Source of the DNA: Hyphomicrobiales bacterium | GTDB lineage: Bacteria > Pseudomonadota > Alphaproteobacteria > Rhizobiales > Phreatobacteraceae | Direction: 5' to 3' | Assembly (NCBI GenBank): GCA_017304475.1 | Contig: JAFKKV010000019.1 | Coordinates: 62,001 to 126,000, forward strand | Length of the DNA stretch: 64,000 nucleotides | Shown here: piece by piece, positions 56,036 through 64,000 of the stretch | How the letters are laid out: every line of letters begins with the position of its first letter | How positions within the stretch are numbered: position 1 is the stretch's first letter | Notes under the pieces: generated by a model | Seen by the model: the letters and a program-made list of their open reading frames with translations, nothing else | Databases searched by the model: none | What the model was told of the DNA's origin: nothing | Translations under genes and position numbers: made by a program

Positions 56036-56824
56036 TTACTGCACCAGGACCGGGCCGGTCGCCCGTTCGTTCTCGCCCATCACGCCGAGCCGCCGGGCGA
56101 CCTCGGTATAGGCTTCGATCAGGCCGCCCATATCCTTGCGGAACCGGTCCTTGTCCAGCTTGTCGCTCGACTTGATGTCCCAGAGCCGGCACGAATCCGG
56201 GGAAATCTCGTCGGCGACGACGATGCGCATCAGGTCGTTTTCCCACAGGCGCCCGCATTCCATCTTGAAGTCGATGAGGCGGATGCCGGCGCCCAGGAAC
56301 AGGCCGGACAGGAAGTCGTTGACCCGAATGGCCAGCGCGATGATGTCGTCGATCTCCTGGGGCGTCGCCCAGCCGAAGGCGGTGATGTGCTCTTCCGAGA
56401 CCAGCGGATCGTTCAGCGCGTCGTTCTTGTAATAGAACTCGATGATCGAGCGCGGCAGCTGGGTGCCTTCCTCGATGCCGAGCCGGGTCGACAGCGAGCC
56501 GGCGGCGACATTGCGCACCACCACCTCGAGCGGAATGATCTCCACCTCGCGGATCAACTGCTCGCGCATGTTGAGCCGGCGGATGAAATGCGTGGGGACG
56601 CCGATATCGTTCAGCTTGAGGAAGATATATTCGGAGATGCGGTTGTTCAGCACGCCCTTGCCGTCGATGACCTCATGCTTCTTGGCATTGAAGGCCGTCG
56701 CGTCGTCCTTGAAGTGCTGGATCAGCGTTCCAGGTTCGGGCCCCTCGTACAAGACCTTGGCCTTGCCTTCGTAGATGCGGCGTCGGCGGCTCATTGGGAT
56801 ATACCGTGGCTTGAGGAAGTCCAT
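56036..56824 (-). CDS. purC: SAICAR synthetase
   Basis: About 262 residues. SRRRRIYEGKAKVLYEGPEP, FKDDATAFNAKKHEVIDGKG, IPLEVVVRNVAAGSLSTRLG and LIDFKMECGRLWENDLMRIV are the ATP- and substrate-binding blocks of PurC. It joins aspartate to CAIR in purine synthesis. Two starts are possible. ATG 56824 has GGAG four bases upstream and is used here; ATG 56794 gives MSRRRRIYEGK, the usual family start, but has no clear ribosome site. It is the first pur gene of the cluster (purC, purS, purQ, purL) and diverges from the DUF1476 gene. Confidence 0.96.
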   Translation of the reverse strand: MDFLKPRYIPMSRRRRIYEGKAKVLYEGPEPGTLIQHFKDDATAFNAKKHEVIDGKGVLNNRISEYIFLKLNDIGVPTHFIRRLNMREQLIREVEIIPLEVVVRNVAAGSLSTRLGIEEGTQLPRSIIEFYYKNDALNDPLVSEEHITAFGWATPQEIDDIIALAIRVNDFLSGLFLGAGIRLIDFKMECGRLWENDLMRIVVADEISPDSCRLWDIKSSDKLDKDRFRKDMGGLIEAYTEVARRLGVMGENERATGPVLVQ

Positions 56825-57089
56825 CTCTCTCCGGGGCTCCGGGCTGCCGGTGACCCGCAGCGGGACGGGCGAGCGCTGGTCGCAATCGAGGGAATCGAAA
56901 GCGCGGGCGCTTTTTGCCCGCAAGTCTCTCCTATCCGATCGTGCGCCGCAGCACAACGACGCCACCCGTCCGGAATTCGCGACCTGCGACGCCTTTGCTC
57001 TCGCCAAAGTGGGGAGGCCGCGCCTATATGCAAGCCCGTGGGGTCAGCCCCCAGGCCATTCCGATGTCAAAGCAAGAGACCATTGCGCC

Positions 57090-57410
57090 ATGAGCACTTT
57101 CGACAAACGCGAGGACGAGTTCGAAAAGCGATTCGCCCATGACGAGGAACTGCGCTTCAAGGCGACCGCCCGCCGCAACAAGCTGCTTGGCCTGTGGGCC
57201 GCTGAAAAGCTCGGCAAGAGCAGCGACGAGGCCGACGCCTATGCCAAGGAAGTCGTCCAGTCCGACTTCGAGGAAATCGGCGACCACGACGTGCTGCGCA
57301 AGGTCAAGGCCGACTTCGACAAGGCCGGCGTCGTCCAGTCCGAACATCAGATCCGCCGGACCATGGACGAGCTGATGGCGACCGCCATCGCCCAGATCAA
57401 GGCCGGCTGA
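57090..57410 (+). CDS. DUF1476 protein, F1F0-ATPase zeta (inhibitor) subunit type
   Basis: 106 residues. MSTFDKREDEFEKRFAHDEE, LRFKATARRNKLLGLWAAEK, then YAKEVVQSDFEEIGDHDVLR match the alphaproteobacterial zeta subunit, a four-helix protein whose N-terminal tail blocks rotation of F1 against ATP hydrolysis. The start is fixed by the conserved first residues. It diverges from purC across 265 bases, as in many Rhizobiales. Confidence 0.93.
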   Translation: MSTFDKREDEFEKRFAHDEELRFKATARRNKLLGLWAAEKLGKSSDEADAYAKEVVQSDFEEIGDHDVLRKVKADFDKAGVVQSEHQIRRTMDELMATAIAQIKAG

Positions 57411-57552
57411 AACCGCCGCACACGATGGCGTGACCGCCCCAGGCGCCGGCTGCGCGCTTTGCCGCAGACCACCCGGCCGGTGGACCGGCCGGCGCCAGGA
57501 TGGGCCGGCATGAGATGCTTGCCGGCCAATGCCTTCGCGCTTCGGGAGCCGC

Positions 57553-58899
57553 CTATTGCGTCAGGCGCCCCGAAGCGACGGCTTTCTGGAACAGCGCGCT
57601 CATCGCGCTCGCGATGCCGTCGGTCGGGCTCACCTCGAAATAGAGGCCCGGCGACGCGCAGCTCTGCATCCGCGTGCCGATCGTGCTCTGGAACGGTGAG
57701 ATCCAGGTGTTGTACCAGCTATTCGTCGGCAAAGGCAGATAGGTGGTGTAGAGCACCGCGATCTTGATGCCGCGGTTCTTGATGGCGGTGCAGCCGGCCG
57801 CGTTGATCGGCTCCTGGCAGCGCCCGCCCGTGGTCGTCCGGGTGCAGGTGGACGGGTAATAGGCATCCGCCACGCCGTCGGAGACGAAAAACAGCACTTT
57901 CTGCGGCGCCGCCGCCGTCGAGCCGTCCCCCGGGGCCGGTATCGCCAGGTTGACCGCCGCCAGCGTGCCGTTGAAATCCGTGCACTGGTCGTTGTTGTAA
58001 CCCTGGTTCGGGATCGTCATCAGGTCGATCGCCGACGCCGCCGTCTTGGCGCTCGACAGGCTCGCCGTCAGGGTGGTGATCGTGGTGAAGCCGGTCTGCG
58101 TGCACGAGGCTCCGAACGTATAGATCGCCGCCCGGAACTGGTTCGGCACGGTCGACGACGAGGTTGCCGTATCCATCAATTGCTGGGTCGCCTGGCGCAC
58201 CACGTCGATGCGCATGGTCACCCCGAGCTTCTTGGCCAGCGTGTAATAATTGCCCGTGGGATCGGACAGGTCGTGGCAGGCGAAGCCGCATTTGTCCGAG
58301 GTATTGGCGACCATGGTCGAGACATCGGCAGGCGTCGCGCCGATGCCCATTGACGGGGTGTTGTCGAGCAGCAGATAGAAATCGATATAGGCTGGCAGGT
58401 TCGAGGTGGCGGAGGACGAGCCGGTCACGGTCATCGTCTTGACCCCGGCCAGGCCCATGAACATGGTCGGCACGGCCGAGCTGTAGCTGACGACCGCGGT
58501 GCGTCCGAGACCGTTATCGGTGACCGTCGCATTGACAGTCGTGATCCCGCTGCGCGCCGGGCCGCCGGTCTGGGCATTGAACGCACTGACCGCGCTGACC
58601 TGGGCGGAAGCGGCGGTCGCGGTCAATGCCGCCTTGTTGACGGCGGCAAGGGCCGCCATGTCGGCGGCGGCATTGAGCTTGGCCCTCGCCTGGGCGGCGA
58701 GCCCGTAATCGACGGCGGCGCCGACGCAGAGCAGGATCGGCAGCAGAACGATGGCAAAGATGATCATGACCGCGCCATGGGTCTCGCCACGAAAGCGCGC
58801 AGCGATCGCACCGACCCGGCAGAGCGCGGGCAAGGCTGGAGCCGCCGGCGCGCTCGCGGCGCGAAACAGGCATGAGAGCAGGAGGCCAAAGCGTGACAT
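57553..58899 (-). CDS. TadG-type pilus assembly protein with VWA-like domain (downstream copy)
   Basis: 448 residues. After a basic N-terminus, RGETHGAVMIIFAIVLLPIL begins the TadE/TadG-like hydrophobic segment, followed by AAVDYGLAAQARAKLNAAAD, the classic TadG start. From about residue 170 a VWA-like domain follows with FYLLLDNTPSMGIGA (DxTxS metal motif) and LFFVSDGVADAYYP. TadG-type proteins are minor pilin-like or pilus-assembly components of Flp pili. No other tad genes are in the window. It is a paralogue of the gene at 59156; both share an upstream block (58944-59033 here). Confidence 0.86.
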   Translation of the reverse strand: MSRFGLLLSCLFRAASAPAAPALPALCRVGAIAARFRGETHGAVMIIFAIVLLPILLCVGAAVDYGLAAQARAKLNAAADMAALAAVNKAALTATAASAQVSAVSAFNAQTGGPARSGITTVNATVTDNGLGRTAVVSYSSAVPTMFMGLAGVKTMTVTGSSSATSNLPAYIDFYLLLDNTPSMGIGATPADVSTMVANTSDKCGFACHDLSDPTGNYYTLAKKLGVTMRIDVVRQATQQLMDTATSSSTVPNQFRAAIYTFGASCTQTGFTTITTLTASLSSAKTAASAIDLMTIPNQGYNNDQCTDFNGTLAAVNLAIPAPGDGSTAAAPQKVLFFVSDGVADAYYPSTCTRTTTGGRCQEPINAAGCTAIKNRGIKIAVLYTTYLPLPTNSWYNTWISPFQSTIGTRMQSCASPGLYFEVSPTDGIASAMSALFQKAVASGRLTQ

Positions 58900-58943
58900 G
58901 GCGGAAATCCAGCAGCCGACTGCCCCACTCCTAGTCAGCCGGC

Positions 58944-59033
58944 CTTTAAGAACCCCATAAAGTCACATTCAAAAAACCTGACAATTCACGTCAAATGCGC
59001 GCTATTTACCACTTGCTGCCAAGATGGTTTACG
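58944..59033 (-). promoter_or_regulatory. Upstream block of the downstream tadG gene (duplicate of 60576-60665)
   Basis: 90 bases that align without gaps to the block at 60576-60665, about 57 of 90 bases identical by eye. Shared anchors read on the plus strand are CTTTAAGAA at the left end, AAAACC and CAATTC in the middle, and ATGGTTTACG at the right end. On the transcribed (minus) strand a TTGAC(G) string lies in the middle. The block probably holds the promoter and a regulator site. Confidence 0.6.
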
Positions 59034-59155
59034 CAACGTAATTGAGACATCTCGCCTGCTCCCGGCCGGGGCGCGGACAAGCAAAGGGGCAGACGCCCGA
59101 CGGACGCCTGCCCCACAACGATCGAGGAACCGCCGGGTGCGGCCCGCCGCCTGCC

Positions 59156-60499
59156 TCAGATCGACAAGCGCATCTGGCTGATCAGGTCGGTGATCGCCCG
59201 GAACGCCGAATTGATGCCGGCCGCCGAGGTCACCGGGAAATAGAAGGACTGGTTGCCCGCCGGCGGCGTCGCGCAGGCCTTCAGCAGGGCCTCGTCGCCA
59301 TCGATGACGCGAATGGTGAACAGCGTGATGGCGCGCGGGCTGGCGTTCTTGATCGCGTCGCAGATCAGTTTCGAGCGTGCGTCGATGGACGACGACGAGG
59401 TGGTGAAGCGGTTCTCGGTATTCTCGCCATCGGTCAGCAGCACCATGAAGCGCAATACCTCCGGATCCGCGCTGCCGGTCTCGGTGAACGGGTTCTCCGC
59501 CGAAAGCGTCGCCAGTCCGAGCTGCATGCCGATGGTGACATTGGTATTGCCGGAGGGCTGCATCTTGTCGATGACGGCGCGCAGCGTATCGAAATTCGAG
59601 GTGAGCGGGTTCATCTGGGCAAGCGAGCCCGTGCCGCAGGCCGCGGCGCGATAACGCGTCGCGTCGTTGGTCGGCGTCGCGTCGTTGACGTCGTTCGGCT
59701 GATCGCGGTCGGTCAGGCAGCCGGACCAGTTCGCCTGGGTCGTGCGCAACTTGCTCGCCAGGTCCGCATTGTCGAAACGGATCCAGTTCGACGTGCGGAA
59801 GGCCGTTCCGACAGTGCCGGTGCCGATATTCACCTGGGTGTCGAACGGCACGATCGAAATGCGCACCTGCTCGGTGTTCAGGCGTATCGCCTCCATGTCG
59901 AGCAGGAACTGGCGCACCGCGATCTTGAGCTGGGTCATCTTGCCGCTCGAGCTCATCGAACCGGTATTGTCCAGCACCAGTGCGATTTCCATGCGCGGCG
60001 TCTTCCAGCGCGCCTGCGAGACCACGTTGACGGCCATGTTCTTGATGCCGATGAGGCCCCACATCTCGGTCGCCAGCGAGCTGTCGACCTCGACGCGGAC
60101 GCTGTTGCCGTCCTTCACCACCCGGATCGCGCCGATCAGGCTGGTGCCGCGGGTCCCCAGATTGGCGTTGAGGGCGCGCTGCACCGCCGCGACCAGTTCG
60201 GCCTCGCTCATGCGGGTGGCGTTCTTGGCGGCGATCAGCGTCGCCGCGTCGACGGCAGCCTGCAGCTTGGCCCGCGCGGTCGAGGCGCGGCTGTAATCCA
60301 GCGCGCCGCCGATCATCGCCATGATCGGCACGATCGCCACGCAGAATATGATCAGCACATTGCCCCGTGCATCGGCGCGCAGGCGCCGGGCATGGGCCAG
60401 CGGCCCGCGCATCAGGCCGACCAGGCGGGCCGATGCGGCCGGCCTGCCCGGCTCACGGCCGCTGCCGAAATATGCACGCCAGGCGCCGAAAAGGGACAT
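59156..60499 (-). CDS. TadG-type pilus assembly protein with VWA domain (upstream copy)
   Basis: 447 residues. LRADARGNVLIIFCVAIVPI and the following MIGGALDYSRASTARAKLQA form the TadE/G-like N-terminal helix. The VWA domain has IALVLDNTGSMSSSGKMTQL (DxTxS), NTNVTIGMQLG and FMVLLTDGENTENRF, so its metal site looks better kept than in the neighbour. It is likely an exported, membrane-anchored protein tied to Flp pili or adhesion. It has its own upstream block (60576-60665) and a 256-base gap to the second copy, so the two are separate units. Confidence 0.9.
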   Translation of the reverse strand: MSLFGAWRAYFGSGREPGRPAASARLVGLMRGPLAHARRLRADARGNVLIIFCVAIVPIMAMIGGALDYSRASTARAKLQAAVDAATLIAAKNATRMSEAELVAAVQRALNANLGTRGTSLIGAIRVVKDGNSVRVEVDSSLATEMWGLIGIKNMAVNVVSQARWKTPRMEIALVLDNTGSMSSSGKMTQLKIAVRQFLLDMEAIRLNTEQVRISIVPFDTQVNIGTGTVGTAFRTSNWIRFDNADLASKLRTTQANWSGCLTDRDQPNDVNDATPTNDATRYRAAACGTGSLAQMNPLTSNFDTLRAVIDKMQPSGNTNVTIGMQLGLATLSAENPFTETGSADPEVLRFMVLLTDGENTENRFTTSSSSIDARSKLICDAIKNASPRAITLFTIRVIDGDEALLKACATPPAGNQSFYFPVTSAAGINSAFRAITDLISQMRLSI

Positions 60500-60575
60500 G
60501 ACCGAACAATCCAGTGGGGCGTCCGCCAGCTATCCGGCGGCCCGCATCGCATGTCCGCTGTCCTACGTAATTACC

Positions 60576-60665
60576 CTTTAAGAAGCTCGTAAATCGATCG
60601 GCGAAAAACCACGCAATTCGATTCAATTTGGCGCAATCGGGCCAAGGCTGCGCGCATGGTTTACG
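60576..60665 (-). promoter_or_regulatory. Upstream block of the upstream tadG gene (duplicate of 58944-59033)
   Basis: Same length and same anchor strings as the other block (CTTTAAGAA ... AAAACC ... CAATTC ... ATGGTTTACG). It is 76 bases before the gene start, versus 44 in the other unit. ATGGTTTACG is conserved in full and could be part of a regulator site. Confidence 0.6.
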
Positions 60666-60704
60666 TAAGGTGAGAAAATGGCGCCAAAAACGCGCCCTGC
60701 CCCG

Positions 60705-61913
60705 TCAGCTCTCGCCGGGGCGGGCCTTCGGCGCGATCGCGGCGAGCCGGTCGAGCGCCGCCGGAAGATCCGCCTCGACCTCGATGGCCGGCAGGATCAC
60801 CACCTGATAGCCGCGCTCCGCCAGCCATTGCCGCTTCTCGGCGCGGTTTGCCGCCGCGTCCTCGCCTTGGCTCAGCGGCTCGAAATCGATCACCAGGCGC
60901 AGGTCGAACGACACGATGTCGGCGACATGCGGCCCGATCGGCACGGCGCGCCGGAAACCCCGGCCGGCGAAGCGCCGGTCCTTCATCATGGCCTCCCACA
61001 ACAGCCGCTCGGCCTCGGTGGGGTTGCGCCGCAGGAGCCGGGCGATGCCGCGCACCGGCGCGGTGGCGCCGCTCTTGTCGGCGGCCGCCTGCTCCAGCAT
61101 GGAGCGCAGCGTGTCGGCGCCGTCCTTGTCGAGCGAACCCGAACGCGCCGGCCCCCGGGCGCCCTCGGCAATGCCGGAAATGGCCCCGTGCAGCGTCGCC
61201 AGGTCCTGGCGCGACGGGTTCATCCGCTGGATGATATTGCGCAGATTGATCACCATGCTGTCGCGCTTTTCCGCCGGCCGGAAGAAGTCGACCCGGTCGA
61301 GCTCGCGTTCGAGCATGGCGTAGAAGGCGGCGAACTGGGCTTTCGCCGCCGGCGCCGAGCGCTCCATCATGGTGAACGGCAGCGCCGCGTCATGGGCCTG
61401 GCTGAACCATTCGTAACCGAGCACCAGCACGGCCTGGGCAAGATTGAGCGACGAGAAGTCCGGATTGACCGGATAGGTGAGGATCGCGTCGGCCAGCGCC
61501 ACCTCCTCGGCCAGCAGCCCGTTGCGCTCGCGGCCGAAGATCACCCCGACGGTCTCGCCGCCGGCGATGCGCGGCCGCATGGCGGTGACCGCCTCGCGCG
61601 GCCCCAGCACCGGCTTGACCTGGCCGTGCATGCGGGCGGTGGCGGCATAAGCCAGCGTCAGGTCGGCGATCGCCTCGTCGAGCGAGCCGAACAGGTCGGC
61701 CTCGTCGAGGATCTTGTTGGCGCCCGAGGCGGCCGGATAGGCCTTGCCGTTCGGCCAGCCGTCGCGCGGCCGGACCAATCTCAGCCGCGCCATGCCGAAA
61801 TTGGCCATGGCGCGGGCGGTCGTGCCGATATTCTCGGCCATTTGCGGCTCGACGAGAATGATGACGGGGCTGCCCTTTTCGCGGGCGAGACGGGTGATGT
61901 CGATACCGGGCAT
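60705..61913 (-). CDS. TrmJ-type RNA methyltransferase fused to a DUF559 (nuclease-like) domain
   Basis: 402 residues. Residues 1 to about 250 are a SpoU-class methyltransferase of the TrmJ/YfhQ group. The motifs are AENIGTTARAMANFG (27-41), VIFGRERNGL (124-133) and SLNLAQAVLVLGYEW (155-169). It should methylate a ribose 2'-OH in tRNA (position 32 in E. coli TrmJ). After a linker (about 255-287) a DUF559 domain starts at GIARLLRRNPTEAERLLWEA, with FRRAVPIGPHVADIVSFDLR and RQWLAERGYQVVILPAIEVE. DUF559 is a Vsr/restriction-fold nuclease domain; the usual ELDGGQH site is replaced by DFEPLSQ here. The ATG at 61913 is used. It diverges from icd. Confidence 0.9.
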   Translation of the reverse strand: MPGIDITRLAREKGSPVIILVEPQMAENIGTTARAMANFGMARLRLVRPRDGWPNGKAYPAASGANKILDEADLFGSLDEAIADLTLAYAATARMHGQVKPVLGPREAVTAMRPRIAGGETVGVIFGRERNGLLAEEVALADAILTYPVNPDFSSLNLAQAVLVLGYEWFSQAHDAALPFTMMERSAPAAKAQFAAFYAMLERELDRVDFFRPAEKRDSMVINLRNIIQRMNPSRQDLATLHGAISGIAEGARGPARSGSLDKDGADTLRSMLEQAAADKSGATAPVRGIARLLRRNPTEAERLLWEAMMKDRRFAGRGFRRAVPIGPHVADIVSFDLRLVIDFEPLSQGEDAAANRAEKRQWLAERGYQVVILPAIEVEADLPAALDRLAAIAPKARPGES

Positions 61914-62119
61914 TGAGGTCTTTCGATCGGACGGACGGCGCGAGCCTATAAACGGGAATGGCCGCGATGTCGCGCCGCGCCGCAACACAGGCCATAGCCC
62001 ATACGAGAATTTCGGGCTAAGAGGCACGCGCCAGTCACGGGAGCGCTGGATCTTTCGGGCGCATGTCCGGATGCACCGTGGCTGAGTCCTCCTCCGCTAT
62101 GCGCTCTCAAGGCCGACCC

Positions 62120-63340
62120 ATGTCGAAGATCAAGGTCGCGGGTACAGTTGTCGAACTCGACGGCGACGAGATGACCCGCATCATCTGGGACCTCATCAAG
62201 AAGAAGCTCATCCACCCCTATCTGGATGTGAATCTCGAATATTACGATCTGAGTGTCGAGCACCGCGACGCCACCAATGATCAGGTCACGATCGACTCGG
62301 CCAATGCGATCAAGAAGCATGGCGTCGGCGTCAAATGCGCCACCATCACGCCGGACGAAGCGCGCGTGCAGGAATTCGGCCTGAAGGACATGTGGAAGTC
62401 GCCCAACGGCACCATCCGCAACATCCTCGGCGGCGTCATCTTCCGCGAGCCGATCATCTGCAAGAACGTGCCGCGCCTGGTGCCGGGCTGGACCCAGCCG
62501 ATCATCGTCGGCCGCCACGCCTATGGCGACCAGTACCGCGCCACCGACTTCAAGTTCCCCGGCAAGGGCACGCTGACGATCAAATTCGTCGGCGAGGACG
62601 GCAACGTCATCGAGCGCGAAGTGTTCAAGGCGCCGGGCGCCGGCGTCGCGCTGTCGATGTACAACCTCGACGAATCGATCAAGGATTTCGCCCGGGCCTC
62701 GTTCAATTACGGCCTGCAGCGCAATTACCCGGTCTATCTGTCGACCAAGAACACCATTCTCAAGGTCTATGACGGGCGCTTCAAGGACATCTTCCAGGAG
62801 ATCTTCGACGCCGAGTTCAAGGCCGAGTTCGACAAGCGCAAGATCACCTACGAGCACCGCCTGATCGACGACATGGTGGCCGCTTCGCTGAAGTGGTCCG
62901 GCGGCTATGTCTGGGCGTGCAAGAACTATGACGGCGACGTCCAGTCCGACATCGTGGCCCAGGGCTTCGGCTCGCTCGGCCTGATGACCTCGGTGCTGCT
63001 GACCCCCGACGGCAAGACCGTCGAGGCCGAAGCCGCCCACGGCACGGTGACCCGCCACTACCGCGAGCACCAGAAGGGCAAGGAGACCTCGACCAATTCG
63101 ATCGCCTCCATCTTCGCCTGGACCCGTGGCCTCGCCCACCGCGCCAAGCTCGACGACAACGCCCAGCTGAAGCGTTTCGCCGACGAACTGGAAAAGGTCT
63201 GCGTCGACACGGTGGAAGCCGGCGACATGACCAAGGACCTCGCCTTGCTTGTTGGCGCCGACCAGAAGTGGCTCTCGACCACCGGCTTCCTCGACAAGGT
63301 CTCCGACAACCTGTCGGCCGCCATGGGCAAGTGGAACTGA
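62120..63340 (+). CDS. icd: NADP-dependent isocitrate dehydrogenase
   Basis: 406 residues, the eukaryotic-like homodimeric type common in alphaproteobacteria. VELDGDEMTRIIWDLIKKKL, the substrate loop KSPNGTIRNILGGVIFREPI, VGRHAYGDQYRATDF and AAHGTVTRHYREHQKGKETS are conserved blocks. It oxidises isocitrate to 2-oxoglutarate in the TCA cycle and makes NADPH. The start at 62120 matches the family. It has its own terminator. Confidence 0.98.
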   Translation: MSKIKVAGTVVELDGDEMTRIIWDLIKKKLIHPYLDVNLEYYDLSVEHRDATNDQVTIDSANAIKKHGVGVKCATITPDEARVQEFGLKDMWKSPNGTIRNILGGVIFREPIICKNVPRLVPGWTQPIIVGRHAYGDQYRATDFKFPGKGTLTIKFVGEDGNVIEREVFKAPGAGVALSMYNLDESIKDFARASFNYGLQRNYPVYLSTKNTILKVYDGRFKDIFQEIFDAEFKAEFDKRKITYEHRLIDDMVAASLKWSGGYVWACKNYDGDVQSDIVAQGFGSLGLMTSVLLTPDGKTVEAEAAHGTVTRHYREHQKGKETSTNSIASIFAWTRGLAHRAKLDDNAQLKRFADELEKVCVDTVEAGDMTKDLALLVGADQKWLSTTGFLDKVSDNLSAAMGKWN

Positions 63341-63378
63341 CATCCCCGACCTCGCGCCCCGGCGCGACCTGACGGCGA

Positions 63379-63412
63379 AGCCCGGCGGATGGCGACATCC
63401 GCCGGGCTTTTG
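63379..63412 (+). terminator. Intrinsic terminator after icd
   Basis: A 12-bp perfect stem AGCCCGGCGGAT / ATCCGCCGGGCT with a GGCGAC loop and a short T-run, 38 bases after the icd stop. Confidence 0.88.
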
Positions 63413-63455
63413 TTTGTGGTGCACGGCGGCGACGCGTTTCTCTTGCCAGACTGCA

Positions 63456-63626
63456 GAATCGACCCTCTCCCAAAGGGAGAGGGTGGCGCCGTCAGGCGCC
63501 GGGTGAGGGGTCGTCCATTTCCGGAGAAGGCTCTTTGCGGCGCGCGCGTGGGGCCAGTTCTGAGCGCTCACGCCCCTACCCGGCAGCTGACGCTGCCACC
63601 CTCTCCCTTTGGGAGAGGGTCGATTC
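63456..63626 (-). repeat. 171-bp MITE-like inverted-repeat element, copy B
   Basis: The outer arms are perfect terminal inverted repeats of 32 bases (GAATCGACCCTCTCCCAAAG and on to GGTGGC, mirrored at the right end). The interior read in reverse matches the interior of copy A at 37132. It has the same length as copy A. No coding capacity. It lies between the icd terminator and the peptidase gene; 63413-63832 otherwise shows no gene. Confidence 0.85.
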
Positions 63627-63832
63627 AGCGCCATTTCTCTCGCCGTGGTCCGCGCCCTCAAAGCACGCCTCATGCATCCCGGAGCCTGAACTGTGTGAAT
63701 ACCGTCGTCGCGGTAGCACGCGCTGGCACATTCGCCTTGCGCCTCATTTGCGCCGAACCCACATCGTCTGATCGAAACATCGGCCCGGCGAAGCGCCGGG
63801 CTTTGTCGTTTCGCAACGCGATGGGGTAAGGC

Positions 63833-64000
63833 ATGAATTTTCCTGGCGGCGAAGACCCGTTGCTCTGGCTGGAGGAGATCCACGGCACGCGGGCGACGGC
63901 CTGGGTCGACCAGGAGAATGCACGCACCGACAAGGCCTTCCGCGACGCCGGCTTCGAGGCCGATGTCGCCACCGCGCTGACCATTCTGAACGCCCATGAC
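63833..64000 (+). CDS. Prolyl oligopeptidase family protein, 3' truncated by window edge
   Basis: The first 56 residues only. DPLLWLEEIHGTRATAWVDQ then ENARTD is the characteristic start of the S9 prolyl oligopeptidase family (DPYxWLEE...ALxWVxxEN), the beginning of the propeller domain. The catalytic domain would lie beyond the window. No signal peptide is visible. GCGATGGGGTAAGGC lies before the ATG at 63833. Confidence 0.85.
   Translation, partial: MNFPGGEDPLLWLEEIHGTRATAWVDQENARTDKAFRDAGFEADVATALTILNAHD

Noticed and set aside
56825..57089. Purine riboswitch in the purC leader
   Set aside because: The conserved core and pairing pattern of purine or PRPP/ZTP riboswitches could not be found by eye.
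58944..60665. CtrA boxes (TTAA-N7-TTAA) in the tadG upstream blocks
   Set aside because: The expected full motif is not present; only isolated TTAA-like strings occur, so no regulator is named.

Overview
The window reads as chromosomal DNA of a high-GC alphaproteobacterium, most likely of the order Hyphomicrobiales (Rhizobiales). The signs are Usg, the DUF1476 ATPase zeta subunit, ExoD-type proteins, a PurS/PurQ/small-PurL set followed by bolA and grxD, a CO-dehydrogenase-like molybdenum enzyme cluster, an eukaryotic-type NADP isocitrate dehydrogenase, and several short palindromic repeat families between genes. I see no rRNA, tRNA, CRISPR array, phage or transposase gene. The genus cannot be fixed by eye.

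Layout. 1-10.3 kb: the end of a LysR regulator, a membrane diguanylate cyclase, a DUF3617 protein, a YVTN beta-propeller, a flavin monooxygenase with a zinc-finger protein, two ExoD proteins, Usg, and a GT2-GtrA/GT39 glycosyltransferase pair. 10.6-22.5 kb (minus strand): a molybdenum hydroxylase locus. It holds coxS, coxL and coxM structural genes, a MoxR ATPase (CoxD-like), a small membrane protein, a VWA protein (CoxE-like), two XdhC-domain proteins and a molybdopterin-binding/cytidylyltransferase fusion. A Tat-exported amino acid oxidase and a DUF3108 protein lie inside it. CoxL carries AYRGAGR, the form II motif, so the substrate is unknown and need not be CO. Diverging from it (22.8-25 kb, plus strand) are a PcaD-like lactonase, a PcaC-like decarboxylase and a ModA-like binding protein.

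25-33.3 kb: a LysE exporter, small membrane and PepSY proteins, a flavin reductase, and a complete branched-chain amino acid ABC importer (livH-M-G-F, DUF6867, livK) closed by a strong terminator. 33.4-49.4 kb: mostly single genes, including ccdA, a P1 peptidase/DsbA-like pair, a LysE exporter, a DJ-1/PfpI protein, dadA-like, rpe, purB, an HpaI aldolase, murI, rpsD, a GST and an M15 peptidase. 49.6-56.8 kb (minus): purC, purS, purQ, purL, bolA, grxD, interrupted by three divergent secreted proteins that look paralogous. 57-64 kb: the DUF1476 gene, two tandem TadG-type VWA proteins with matching upstream blocks, a TrmJ methyltransferase fused to a DUF559 nuclease-like domain, icd, and the start of a prolyl oligopeptidase.

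The least ordinary items are the TrmJ-DUF559 fusion with an apparently degraded nuclease site, the duplicated tadG units, the secreted-protein trio inside the pur cluster, the form II molybdenum enzyme locus, and two MITE-like elements (171 bp, two copies in opposite orientation; 204 bp, one copy). Alignments and identities given here were made by eye.
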